The notes beneath the pieces were generated by a model. That model worked only from the letters and a program-made list of their open reading frames with translations. It was not told where the DNA came from and ran no database searches. This document shows, piece by piece, positions 1 to 5,937 of a stretch of 11,715 nt of DNA (within the stretch, counting starts at the first letter, position 1; each line of letters begins with the position of its first letter). The stretch comes from Clostridia bacterium BRH_c25 (GTDB taxonomy: Bacteria > Bacillota_A > Clostridia > Lutisporales > Lutisporaceae), in assembly GCA_001515955.1 (NCBI GenBank), contig LOES01000022.1, positions 1-11,715 on the forward strand. Direction: 5' to 3'. The translations under genes were made by a program, and so were the position numbers.

Positions 1-98
1 TGAGAAGATTTTTTGCAGGAAAAGCTATTGGTACAATTATTGTCTTTGCAATATTGGGAATCTATTTATTTCTAAAATATGTACTCCATCTCTTTTAA
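1..98 (+). CDS. C-terminal end (or nearly all) of a small single-span membrane protein
   Basis: An open frame from base 3 to the TAA at 96-98 encodes about 31 residues: two arginines, then a hydrophobic stretch with one likely membrane span (roughly IGTIIVFAILGIYLFL), ending YVLHLF. The window begins with TG. If the preceding base is A, G or T this could be the start codon of a tiny complete membrane peptide; otherwise it is the tail of a longer protein. I do not recognise the family. It lies 33 bp upstream of the hydrolase ATG on the same strand, so the two may be cotranscribed. Confidence 0.4.
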   Translation, partial: RRFFAGKAIGTIIVFAILGIYLFLKYVLHLF

Positions 99-131
99 AT
101 AATTTGCTAAAGGGAGTAGGTGAAGAATAAT

Positions 132-887
132 ATGAAAAATATTCGAAAAATATTAAGGATCATTTGGATTATATGTGGGCTTTCTTTTACTATCGTACTA
201 ATCATTTCGTTTCAAGCTAAAGGAGTTGATAAGACTTTATTGCAAAGCAGTGATAGTGTCAACATTGTAAATGATTCGTATAAGATAGAATTTACACCGC
301 TAAAAAGCATAAAAGATTCTGCTTTGATTTTCTATCCAGGCGGATTTGTTGACCCCAAAGCATATGTACCTATGGCAAGAAAAATTACAGACAACGGGTA
401 TAAGGTAATAATTGTAAAGCTACCATTAAGAATAGCATTTTCAAATTCCCAAAAACAAGAATTGTTTTCCCGAAGCAAGGAGTTAATTCAAAATGATGAT
501 GAAATAAATCATTGGGTTATGGCAGGACATTCACGTGGAGGTGCATTAGCAGCAGAATTTGTTAAGGACGAAAGTAAACTTGTAGATAGCTTAATATTAA
601 TCGGTACAACTCATCCAAAAGAGTTTGACCTTTCTGATTTAAAAATTGATGTTACCAAAGTTTTTGCAACAAATGACGGATTAGCAAGTGAAAAGGAAGT
701 TTTTCATCCTCTTGAGATGAAAGTTCTAGACCACATTATTATAGGTGGAACAGGCTATACTTCTATGGCAGAAAAAGGGATTGTTCCCTACCAGAGCAAA
801 GGTACGGCAAATTATAAAGAGATTGCATTAGGCCCAATACCTGTGGAAGAAAAGCGGAACAGGTTTAAACATACACATTCGCGATAA
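132..887 (+). CDS. Alpha/beta hydrolase, truncated and fused in frame to a RadC C-terminal remnant
   Basis: Residue numbers are from ATG 132 (251 aa). I chose this start because AGGTGAAG at 118-125 lies 6-8 nt upstream; an in-frame GTG at 120 has no properly spaced site. A membrane anchor or signal spans about residues 8-28. The hydrolase part follows: FYPGGFVDPKAYVPMAR near 67-83, the nucleophile elbow GHSRGG at 132-137 (Ser 134) and the acid-loop motif NDGLA at 181-185 with the likely catalytic Asp. Family members normally continue to a GGNHAQFG-type motif carrying the catalytic His and then about 40 residues more. Here the frame instead enters VLDHIIIGG, a RadC/JAB signature, and ends in unrelated sequence. 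The open frame is intact, but the protein lacks the expected His and is probably inactive as a hydrolase. Substrate unknown. Confidence 0.7.
   Translation: MKNIRKILRIIWIICGLSFTIVLIISFQAKGVDKTLLQSSDSVNIVNDSYKIEFTPLKSIKDSALIFYPGGFVDPKAYVPMARKITDNGYKVIIVKLPLRIAFSNSQKQELFSRSKELIQNDDEINHWVMAGHSRGGALAAEFVKDESKLVDSLILIGTTHPKEFDLSDLKIDVTKVFATNDGLASEKEVFHPLEMKVLDHIIIGGTGYTSMAEKGIVPYQSKGTANYKEIALGPIPVEEKRNRFKHTHSR
711..785 (+). pseudogene. Remnant of the C-terminus of a RadC/JAB-domain protein
   Basis: In the reading frame of the hydrolase ORF, these 25 codons give LEMKVLDHIIIGG followed by GYTSMAEKGIV. This matches the end of RadC-type JAB/MPN domains, where an (I/L)-x-VLDHIIIG strand is followed by a Y-x-S-x-x-E-x-G turn close to the C-terminus. 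The upstream part of the domain, with its HxH metal ligands, is absent. The hydrolase/RadC junction lies roughly at 700-711. RadC-like JAB proteins are common accessory genes on clostridial integrative elements, so this is probably debris of such an element. Based on motif recognition only. Confidence 0.6.
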
Positions 888-1014
888 TTATCCTATCAAA
901 TCACAATTTCGTCAATGCGAAAGCTCTGCAAAGGCAAAAGAAATTATGTCCATAACCGACAGGGCACTATATAAAGCAAAAAATAAAAACACGGTGGTGC
1001 TTCTGACGGAATAA
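832..1014 (+). pseudogene. Remnant of a GGDEF (diguanylate cyclase) domain C-terminus
   Basis: An open segment in the +1 frame relative to the hydrolase runs from the codon after a TAG (829-831) to TAA at 1012-1014. Its end reads EIMSITDRALYKAKNKNTVV. The D-x-ALY-x-AK-x-x-x-N-x-V pattern is the standard last helix and strand of GGDEF domains. The GGDEF active-site loop, the RxxD inhibitory site and all of the N-terminal half are missing, and no start with a ribosome binding site is visible. It overlaps the end of the chimeric hydrolase ORF, which shows that the hydrolase reading frame ends inside foreign debris. No activity is expected. Confidence 0.5.
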
Positions 1015-1111
1015 CGGGAGAAGACATAAAACCATTGATTATATTCGAAATAACGAATAAAATATAAATAGAAAATGCTTTTCAGTCGATAAATATTTTG
1101 GGAGGCATTAT

Positions 1112-1279
1112 ATGTTTGAATATATGACTGTTCAGGAAGCAGCTGCAAAATGGGGTATTACGGCAAGGCGGGTACAGATATTATGCGTTCAGAACAGGAT
1201 TCCGGGTTCGCTGAAAAAATCCGGGGCCTGGTTCATACCCCAAAATGCCAAGAAGCCTCTTGATAAAAGGAAGCGCTGA
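1112..1279 (+). CDS. Small helix-turn-helix DNA-binding protein (excisionase/MerR-like HTH)
   Basis: A complete 55-residue protein starting at ATG 1112, with GGGAGG at 1100-1105 (6-nt spacing). The opening MTVQEAAAKWGITARRVQ (from residue 5) is a winged-helix DNA-binding motif of the excisionase/HTH_17 type. It is followed by the conserved RIPGS, a glycine/aromatic turn (SGAWFIP) and a basic tail. Such short proteins are frequent on clostridial mobile elements and beside Fic or toxin-antitoxin genes, where they act as regulators or directionality factors. Its base composition is more GC-rich than the flanking hydrolase and AraC genes, in keeping with transfer. No integrase or Fic gene is visible nearby, so the target is unknown. 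Confidence 0.7.
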   Translation: MFEYMTVQEAAAKWGITARRVQILCVQNRIPGSLKKSGAWFIPQNAKKPLDKRKR

Positions 1280-1502
1280 AATCGGGGCTGTCATTCTTTC
1301 CCACTGGGCTATCACCACGGAATTGAATCTTAACTTGCTAAAAGAGGTCCGCTTTGCGGAGCAGTTGTATTAAATGCGAGATTTCTATGGTGGTCAGGAA
1401 AGAAAAACAGCAGGAACCCGAAATCGACAATTTGATTGACTTCTTCTTAAAAACGGTTACGATTTAATAAAATATCTTACTACCGGGACGTGGGTGAATT
1501 AT
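1280..1502 (+). other. Unassigned residual coding fragments between the HTH gene and the AraC gene
   Basis: Two short open stretches look like coding scraps but are not recognised. One runs from an ATG at 1245, overlapping the HTH gene, to TAA at 1371-1373; its codons 14 onward include AVILSHWAITTELN and it ends EVRFAEQLY. The other runs from ATG 1387 to TAA 1465-1467 and reads EIDNLIDFFLKTV near its end, which resembles the tail of a larger protein. Neither has a convincing ribosome binding site. With the RadC and GGDEF remnants upstream they fit an eroded mobile-element segment. No terminator or promoter is evident. Confidence 0.3.
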
Positions 1503-2492
1503 ATGGATGAGGCTATACATATAAACCATAAGGATTTTCCTGATTTGATTACAAAAAAATGTGGTTTTTCCGAAGAAAAAGCTGCTAGGGAATATCATTA
1601 CGCAGTTACAGACAAATATGGTGAGGGCCGCTTTAACAGGATAATGCTGGGAAATGGTATTGAAGTAAATATGGTGGATGTTATATTCCATAATAATTTA
1701 AGATTACATTACAAGTTAAAGCAGCCGCTATTTGAAGTGGTTTACATGATATCAGGTGATTTGATGTTTTTCAATAATGAAATGAACTCTATAATGAAGA
1801 TGCGGAATGGTGAGGCGAATATCACTTTTTCTAACTATGTGGAGGGATGGCTTGAATATCTAAGCAATAAACATTACAGATATATTTCTATTTGTACTTC
1901 CCAACCATTATCAAAGGCATTGTGTGCCGATGAAGATTGGGATGATGAAATAGGTGATTTTATAAATATTGATAATAAGTTAAGTAATCATTTGATGATA
2001 CCCCAAAAGATAAATCCTATTTTGCAGGTTCCTTTCATCCAAATGAAAGAGAATAGTATGAGCAGCTTATTAAGATTGGTATATTTAGAAAGCAAAGCGA
2101 TGGAAATAGTGGCGCTAACACTTGAAAATGAAATTATTAAACATAAAGATACTACATGTAAAATAAAGTTAAACAAAAGTGATCTCAGTAAAATGTATTT
2201 GGTTAAGAAAATAATGATTGAGAATATGGAAAATCCACCGTCCATATTAGAACTGTCAAAAATGGTAGGATTAAATACATATAAATTAAAAGTTGGGTTT
2301 AAAGAAATTTTCGGAACCACAGTTTTCGGATATCTAAGAGATATCCGAATGGAAAAAGCAAGGTTACTACTTGAAAATCATGAATTGAATATAAATGAAA
2401 TAGCCAATGAAGTAGGTTATTCTAATCCCAGTCACTTTGCAACGGTATTCAGGAAAAAATATGGCGTAACCCCGGGACATTTTCGCTTTTAA
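1503..2492 (+). CDS. AraC-family transcriptional regulator (PchR/YbtA-like C-terminal domain)
   Basis: 329 residues from ATG 1503; GGTGA at 1493-1497 serves as the ribosome binding site. The alternative GTG at 1494 would overlap that site, so ATG is preferred. Residues about 1-225 form a ligand-sensing or dimerisation region without a motif I can assign. The C-terminal 100 residues are a typical AraC DNA-binding domain with two helix-turn-helix units: SILELSKMVGLNTYKLKVGF (247-266) and the second around 296-317, with the family signature VGYSNPSHFATVFRKKYGVTP. The core GFKEIFGTTVFGYLRDIRME resembles siderophore-type regulators such as PchR and YbtA. It sits upstream of a MATE efflux gene on the same strand and is the obvious candidate activator of it. 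The inducer is unknown. Confidence 0.9.
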   Translation: MDEAIHINHKDFPDLITKKCGFSEEKAAREYHYAVTDKYGEGRFNRIMLGNGIEVNMVDVIFHNNLRLHYKLKQPLFEVVYMISGDLMFFNNEMNSIMKMRNGEANITFSNYVEGWLEYLSNKHYRYISICTSQPLSKALCADEDWDDEIGDFINIDNKLSNHLMIPQKINPILQVPFIQMKENSMSSLLRLVYLESKAMEIVALTLENEIIKHKDTTCKIKLNKSDLSKMYLVKKIMIENMENPPSILELSKMVGLNTYKLKVGFKEIFGTTVFGYLRDIRMEKARLLLENHELNINEIANEVGYSNPSHFATVFRKKYGVTPGHFRF

Positions 2493-2540
2493 ATATCTTA
2501 ACCCGTTCAGAGAAAAATTTCATACCTAAAAGAGGTGTGC

Positions 2541-2654
2541 TTGATTGTGCAAATAATCACATACAAAACTAATGTGAGTCTATATCAGGACGAAATCATG
2601 CAATTCCTGACGGATGTCCAGAATAATGTGGTTCGCCCGCCAGAAAAAAAATGA
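2541..2654 (+). CDS. Possible small ORF of 37 residues, unknown function
   Basis: It starts at TTG 2541 (or in-frame GTG 2547) and ends at TGA 2652-2654. AAAGAGGTG upstream (about 2529-2536) could serve as a ribosome binding site, though its distance to the TTG is short. The sequence includes YKTNVSLYQDEIMQFLTDVQ and ends PPEKK, a mixed amphipathic peptide without a signal sequence. A rho-independent terminator begins 31 nt after the stop codon, which supports a real small transcription unit ending here. It could also be the eroded tail of a longer protein. I recognise no family. Confidence 0.25.
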   Translation: MIVQIITYKTNVSLYQDEIMQFLTDVQNNVVRPPEKK

Positions 2655-2684
2655 TCCTCTTTGAGAAAAACACTGGATATACAC

Positions 2685-2718
2685 ACAAGCCCTATGCCCG
2701 GGGCTTGTTCTTTTTTAG
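2685..2718 (+). terminator. Rho-independent terminator
   Basis: ACAAGCCC (2685-2692) pairs perfectly with GGGCTTGT (2701-2708) across an 8-nt loop, and the stem is followed by TCTTTTTTAG. A GC-rich stem with a T-run is the classic intrinsic terminator form. It would end transcription from the AraC gene or the small ORF before the MATE gene, which implies that the MATE gene has its own promoter or that readthrough is regulated. Confidence 0.75.
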
Positions 2719-2908
2719 GCAAAAGTCAAACGCCCTTGACCGTGTCGGTAACGAATACAAATCGTCTCTGTCCCTATCAATTCCGGAATTACCGCAACAG
2801 GCCAAAAAAATACCTCCCGGGGGCGATGCTGTTTATCATTACTGATACCATATAAGAGTAGTGGATAATGCAGTTGATTATTTTAACGAATTAGAAAGAA
2901 GGTAACCT

Positions 2909-4255
2909 ATGGAGCAACAAAGCACAAGATTAGGAGTAGAAAAAATATCTAATTTAATGATTAATTTATGTGTTCCAGCATTTATTACTATGTTTGCCAT
3001 GTCTTTATATAACATTGTTGATACCATTTTTGTAGCGAGAGGGGTTGGTACATTAGGAGTAGCAGCTTTATCCATTGCTTTTCCTATTCAAATGATTATG
3101 GGTGCATTAGCCAGTACATTCGGTATTGGCGGAGCTTCTATTATTTCACGCCGCTTAGGAGCTAAGGCGGAAGGAGAAGCAAATAGGGTTTTTAATCACG
3201 TAATTTGGCTGACCGGATTCTTTAGTATGCCTATGACTGCCACTGCATTTTTGTTATTAGATCCATTATTGAGAACATTTGGTGCTACTGATAACATTTT
3301 ACCCTATGCTAAAGATTACTTATCTATTATCTTATTGGGTTCTGTATTCGCAACCTTTGCAATGGCTACTAATAACGTTGTTCGTTCAGAAGGTAATGCG
3401 AAGATTGCCATGCTGGCCATGCTTATACCGGCAGTTATTAATATGATCCTTGATCCTATTTTCATCTTTGGTTTGGAAATGGGAATAAAAGGATCTGCTA
3501 TAGCGACTGTCATCGCACAATTAACGGCTGCAACATGGCTTTTGAAATATTTTTTAGATGAAAAAAGCTCCCTAACATTAAAATGGATTGGGTTTTTGCC
3601 GGATTTTAAAGTTGTTCAAGAGATTATTTTAATTGGCTTACCTTCGTTTATTATGATGTCATCCTCCAGCTTGATGGTAGTTTCTGTTAACTGGATGCTG
3701 TTGATTTTTGGCGGTGAAATTCAAATTGCTGTTTTTGGTATTATTAACCGGGTTATGTCTTTTGCCTATCTGCCTATTACTGCGATTGTGCAGGGAATGC
3801 AGCCGATCGTCGGCTATAATTATGGTGCAAAATTACGGGGGAGAGTTACACAAACCGTTAAACTGGGGTTAATCGTATCAACGATTATAGCCTCCATTGT
3901 TTGGGTTGTGCTGATGGGAATTCCAGAATTATTGATGAACATTTTCTCTAATGATGATCATGTAATTGCACACGGTACGAATGCTTTAAGATTGATTTTC
4001 TTATTAGCACCAATCATCGGCTTTCAAATGGTAACCGCAGGTCTTTATCAAGCATTAGGAAAAGCTAAAAAATCTTTAATGTTATCGATGTCAAGACAGC
4101 TTTTGTTCCTTATTCCTATCGTTTTAACACTCCCGCATTTATATGGATTGAAAGGTGTGTGGATGTCATTTCCCATTGCAGATGTATTAGCCTTTCTTTT
4201 TGCATTGATTATTTTGTTAAAAGACCGGAAAATGTTTTTTCCCAACCCATCCTGA
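2909..4255 (+). CDS. MATE family multidrug efflux transporter (MepA-like)
   Basis: 448 residues, the usual length for the family, from ATG 2909 with AAGAAGG at 2896-2902. The protein is hydrophobic with about 12 membrane spans in two homologous halves. The first half carries LYNIVDTIFVARGVGTLGVAALSIAFP (split at residues 33-59) with the conserved GIGGASIISRRLGA near 72-85. The second half carries NWMLLIFGGEIQIAVFGI (261-278) and the strongly conserved QGMQPIVGYNYGA (295-307). MATE proteins export cationic drugs and metabolites using a Na+ or H+ gradient, and these motifs fit the MepA branch. The AraC regulator upstream is its probable controller. A hairpin follows directly after the stop codon. 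The substrate cannot be told from sequence. Confidence 0.93.
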   Translation: MEQQSTRLGVEKISNLMINLCVPAFITMFAMSLYNIVDTIFVARGVGTLGVAALSIAFPIQMIMGALASTFGIGGASIISRRLGAKAEGEANRVFNHVIWLTGFFSMPMTATAFLLLDPLLRTFGATDNILPYAKDYLSIILLGSVFATFAMATNNVVRSEGNAKIAMLAMLIPAVINMILDPIFIFGLEMGIKGSAIATVIAQLTAATWLLKYFLDEKSSLTLKWIGFLPDFKVVQEIILIGLPSFIMMSSSSLMVVSVNWMLLIFGGEIQIAVFGIINRVMSFAYLPITAIVQGMQPIVGYNYGAKLRGRVTQTVKLGLIVSTIIASIVWVVLMGIPELLMNIFSNDDHVIAHGTNALRLIFLLAPIIGFQMVTAGLYQALGKAKKSLMLSMSRQLLFLIPIVLTLPHLYGLKGVWMSFPIADVLAFLFALIILLKDRKMFFPNPS

Positions 4256-4297
4256 GAAGGGTGCCAGCATTGATTCGTTTTCTCCGATGCATCCTTC
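4256..4297 (+). terminator. Hairpin directly after the MATE stop codon, probable terminator
   Basis: GAAGGGTGC (4256-4264) can pair with GCATCCTTC (4289-4297), nine pairs including one G-U, across a 24-nt loop. It begins one base after the TGA of the MATE gene. The following AATTTG is only weakly T-rich, so termination may be inefficient, or the structure may protect the 3' end. Confidence 0.4.
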
Positions 4298-4320
4298 AAT
4301 TTGTGGACAACTACGAGGGT

Positions 4321-4337
4321 TTATAGTTAGCTATAAT
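4321..4337 (+). promoter_or_regulatory. Candidate -10 box within an inverted repeat
   Basis: TTATAG (4321-4326) and CTATAA (4331-4336) form a 6-bp inverted repeat with a 4-bp spacer, and TATAAT at 4332-4337 is a perfect -10 consensus. No good -35 box lies 17 bp upstream, so it would need an activator. A start near 4344 would lead into the GGAGGAG at 4358-4364 of the small ORF. Weak evidence overall. Confidence 0.25.
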
Positions 4338-4365
4338 AACACATCAAGTGAAACGCTGGAGGAGT

Positions 4366-4467
4366 GTGAATATCAGTTCATCCGAAACTGGATACATGAA
4401 TGGTAGATCAATTGACAATACCGGTGGCGTCAATGCCAGTTGGCATCTTCCAATGCGGGAGATCTGA
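4366..4467 (+). CDS. Possible small ORF of 33 residues, unknown function
   Basis: GTG at 4366 follows GGAGGAG (4358-4364) at a short spacing, and the frame ends at TGA 4465-4467. The peptide begins MNISSSETGYMNGRSIDNTG and contains NASWHLPM; it is hydrophilic, has no signal sequence and matches no family I know. The support is a strong ribosome-binding-site-like sequence and an upstream TATAAT. The short spacing and small size count against it, and it may be chance or a remnant. Confidence 0.2.
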   Translation: MNISSSETGYMNGRSIDNTGGVNASWHLPMREI

Positions 4468-4519
4468 CCTTTTAAGAAATGCTTTTGTTTTTTAAAAAGC
4501 AGAATCTCAAAATTTCTTA

Positions 4520-4548
4520 TTGACAAAAAACCTGTGTTTTCGTCTGAT
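4520..4548 (+). promoter_or_regulatory. Candidate sigma-A promoter
   Basis: TTGACA (4520-4525) is a perfect -35 box. After 17 bp comes TCTGAT (4543-4548), which matches four of six bases of TATAAT. If used, it would give the sugar-transport operon a leader of about 510 nt containing the stem-loop at 4989-5040. The weak -10 keeps confidence low. Confidence 0.28.
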
Positions 4549-4988
4549 ATATCGAAAATCTCCTTCCTTTTTCAGGCAATCTGTCGAAGTGGACAAGCTG
4601 ATGACTACCAAGCCGGGTGAACAATAATCACTTACCGCAAACGTAAACAGTACTTTCTATTAGACAGACTATTGAAATTTGTAGATAGCCTGCCCGGTGG
4701 GTATTACATTGCGGCAAGGACGTAAAGTTAAATTGCTTATAGGTCATGAATTAATATTAATTCCAAGAATCCTCGGAGGCAAAACCGACTATATTGGTGA
4801 AGTTAGGCTGTGTCTAGCCAGCTTGGCTGACAAATAGAACTGATATATTTTGGTTACCGCAGGAGCTACAGGTAATTGCCAGACTGAGCAGTATCATATC
4901 ATTGATGCATCCACGGTTTACGGGAAGCACTTAAAAAAATAAGGCATTCATAAGGAAAACTTAAGAAATCAATAAGAAATTATTTAAA

Positions 4989-5040
4989 GAAAGCCTATCA
5001 CTCTTCGGTAGAATGAAGTTATCGAATCTGATAGGCTTTC
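4989..5040 (+). promoter_or_regulatory. Strong stem-loop in the 5' leader of the transport operon
   Basis: GAAAGCCTATCA (4989-5000) pairs perfectly with TGATAGGCTTTC (5029-5040). Inside, TTCGGTA (5004-5010) pairs with TATCGAA (5020-5026) with one G-U, separated from the outer helix by a small CTC/TC internal loop and capped by a 9-nt loop. The whole 52-nt element ends 26 nt before the ATG at 5067, so it sits just above the ribosome binding site. There is no T-run after it on the + strand; on the - strand the stem is followed by a T-rich stretch, so it could also be a weak terminator in that direction. An in-frame ATG at 5013 lies in its loop and is unlikely to be the gene start. Confidence 0.55.
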
Positions 5041-5066
5041 ATAATTTCAGAAAGGGGACCTCGGAG

Positions 5067-5930
5067 ATGAAAAAAAAATATAATAACAAAACAGCACTAT
5101 TCTTTCTTGCACCAAGTCTTATCGGGTTTTTGATCTTTTTCTTTGTACCCTTTGTAGGCGGGTTATATTATTCATTCGTAGACAGTCCGGTGGGTGGCAG
5201 CTTCGTTGGGCTGGCAAACTATATCGATCTCTTGAGGAATGCTGTTTTTTTAAAGGCCGGATATAACACCATGGTTTTTACAGCAATTGCAGTTCCTCTC
5301 AATATTCTGTTCTCTCTTGGGCTTGCTCTGCTGCTTAACAGGAGGATTTACGGCAGGAATATTATACGTATGGGTTTTATCATACCCCTGGTGGTTCCGG
5401 TCGCATCGGTTGTTCTGGTATGGCAGATATTGTTTGATATTAACGGCTCCCTCAATGCTGTTATTTCATCCCTTGGATTATCACCGGTAGACTGGATGAA
5501 GACTGATCTTGCCAGGATTGTGGTCGTAATAGTCTATTTGTGGAAGAACACCGGGTATAATATGGTACTGTTTCTCGCAGGCCTTCAAAATATACCGCCG
5601 GAATATTACGAAGCGGCCGACATCGATGGAGCAAGCAATTGGCACAAGTTTACAAATATCACACTGGTTTATCTGACACCTACTACATTTTTCGTATTCG
5701 TAATGTCTATAATCAATTCCTTCAAGGTGTTCAGGGAGGTATATCTGATTTCCGGAGCATATCCTCATGACAGCATTTACATGCTGCAGCATTATATGAA
5801 CAACAAATTTGCATCCCTGGATTACCAGATGCTAACATCAGCTGCATTTATCATGGCTGTTGTCATTTACATACTTGTACTGTTTTTATTCATGATTCAA
5901 AGAAGAATCAGCAGTACGATAGGAGGTTGA
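5067..5930 (+). CDS. Carbohydrate ABC transporter permease (MalF/UgpA type)
   Basis: 287 residues from ATG 5067, with AAAGGGG at 5051-5057. An in-frame ATG at 5013 lies inside a strong stem-loop, has no ribosome binding site and would add 18 hydrophilic residues, so it is rejected. The N-terminus NNKTALFFLAPSLIGFLIFF is the typical first span of the MalF/UgpA/LacF group, with about six spans in all. The EAA loop that docks on the ATPase is clear at about 179-205: EYYEAADIDGASNWHKFTNI then a Pro-containing end. It would form the channel with the next gene product and import an oligosaccharide or glycoside delivered by the lipoprotein encoded at 9555-10994. The stop overlaps the next gene's ribosome binding site. 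The substrate is not determinable. Confidence 0.93.
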   Translation: MKKKYNNKTALFFLAPSLIGFLIFFFVPFVGGLYYSFVDSPVGGSFVGLANYIDLLRNAVFLKAGYNTMVFTAIAVPLNILFSLGLALLLNRRIYGRNIIRMGFIIPLVVPVASVVLVWQILFDINGSLNAVISSLGLSPVDWMKTDLARIVVVIVYLWKNTGYNMVLFLAGLQNIPPEYYEAADIDGASNWHKFTNITLVYLTPTTFFVFVMSIINSFKVFREVYLISGAYPHDSIYMLQHYMNNKFASLDYQMLTSAAFIMAVVIYILVLFLFMIQRRISSTIGG

Positions 5931-5937
5931 TAAAGTT

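Larger units (their letters stand above)
2493..2908. other. Intergenic region between the AraC regulator and the MATE gene
   Basis: 416 bp containing a possible 37-codon ORF (2541-2654), a good rho-independent terminator (2685-2718), and a perfect 12-bp palindrome AATTCCGGAATT at 2779-2790, roughly 120 bp before the MATE start, which could be an operator. TATAAG at 2851-2856 is a possible -10 box for the MATE gene but lacks a good -35. Longer open frames that cross the terminator here have no ribosome binding site and look like chance. Confidence 0.5.
4256..5066. other. 811-bp region without a recognisable gene
   Basis: From left to right it holds: the post-MATE hairpin; an inverted repeat overlapping a TATAAT box (4321-4337); a possible 33-codon ORF (4366-4467) with a 14-bp palindrome inside it (ATGCCA-GT-TGGCAT, 4433-4446); an AT-rich bulged hairpin (4474-4518); a TTGACA promoter candidate (4520-4548); three short open segments that look like decayed coding sequence (4621-4725, 4685-4837, 4844-4942); a weak catabolite-element-like match (4635-4649); and the strong stem-loop at 4989-5040. 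No known riboswitch class could be fitted. Confidence 0.5.

Noticed and set aside
912..1148. 78-codon open frame on the - strand
   Set aside because: It runs antisense to the GGDEF remnant and the HTH start, lacks a ribosome binding site and is likely chance in AT-rich DNA.
2651..2855. Two overlapping 64-codon open frames on the + strand between the AraC and MATE genes
   Set aside because: Both run through a strong intrinsic terminator, lack ribosome binding sites and resemble no protein.
4690..4830. Possible cyclic-di-GMP riboswitch, because GGACGTAAAG at about 4717-4726 resembles the GGACGCAAAG core and a CCTCGGAGG-like segment follows
   Set aside because: The partner helix with its GNRA loop, the upstream GCAAACC strand and the second hairpin could not be placed, so only an isolated motif remains.
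5013..5066. N-terminal extension of the first permease from ATG 5013
   Set aside because: This ATG sits in the loop of a strong stem-loop without a ribosome binding site, while ATG 5067 has AAAGGGG upstream and gives a standard N-terminus.
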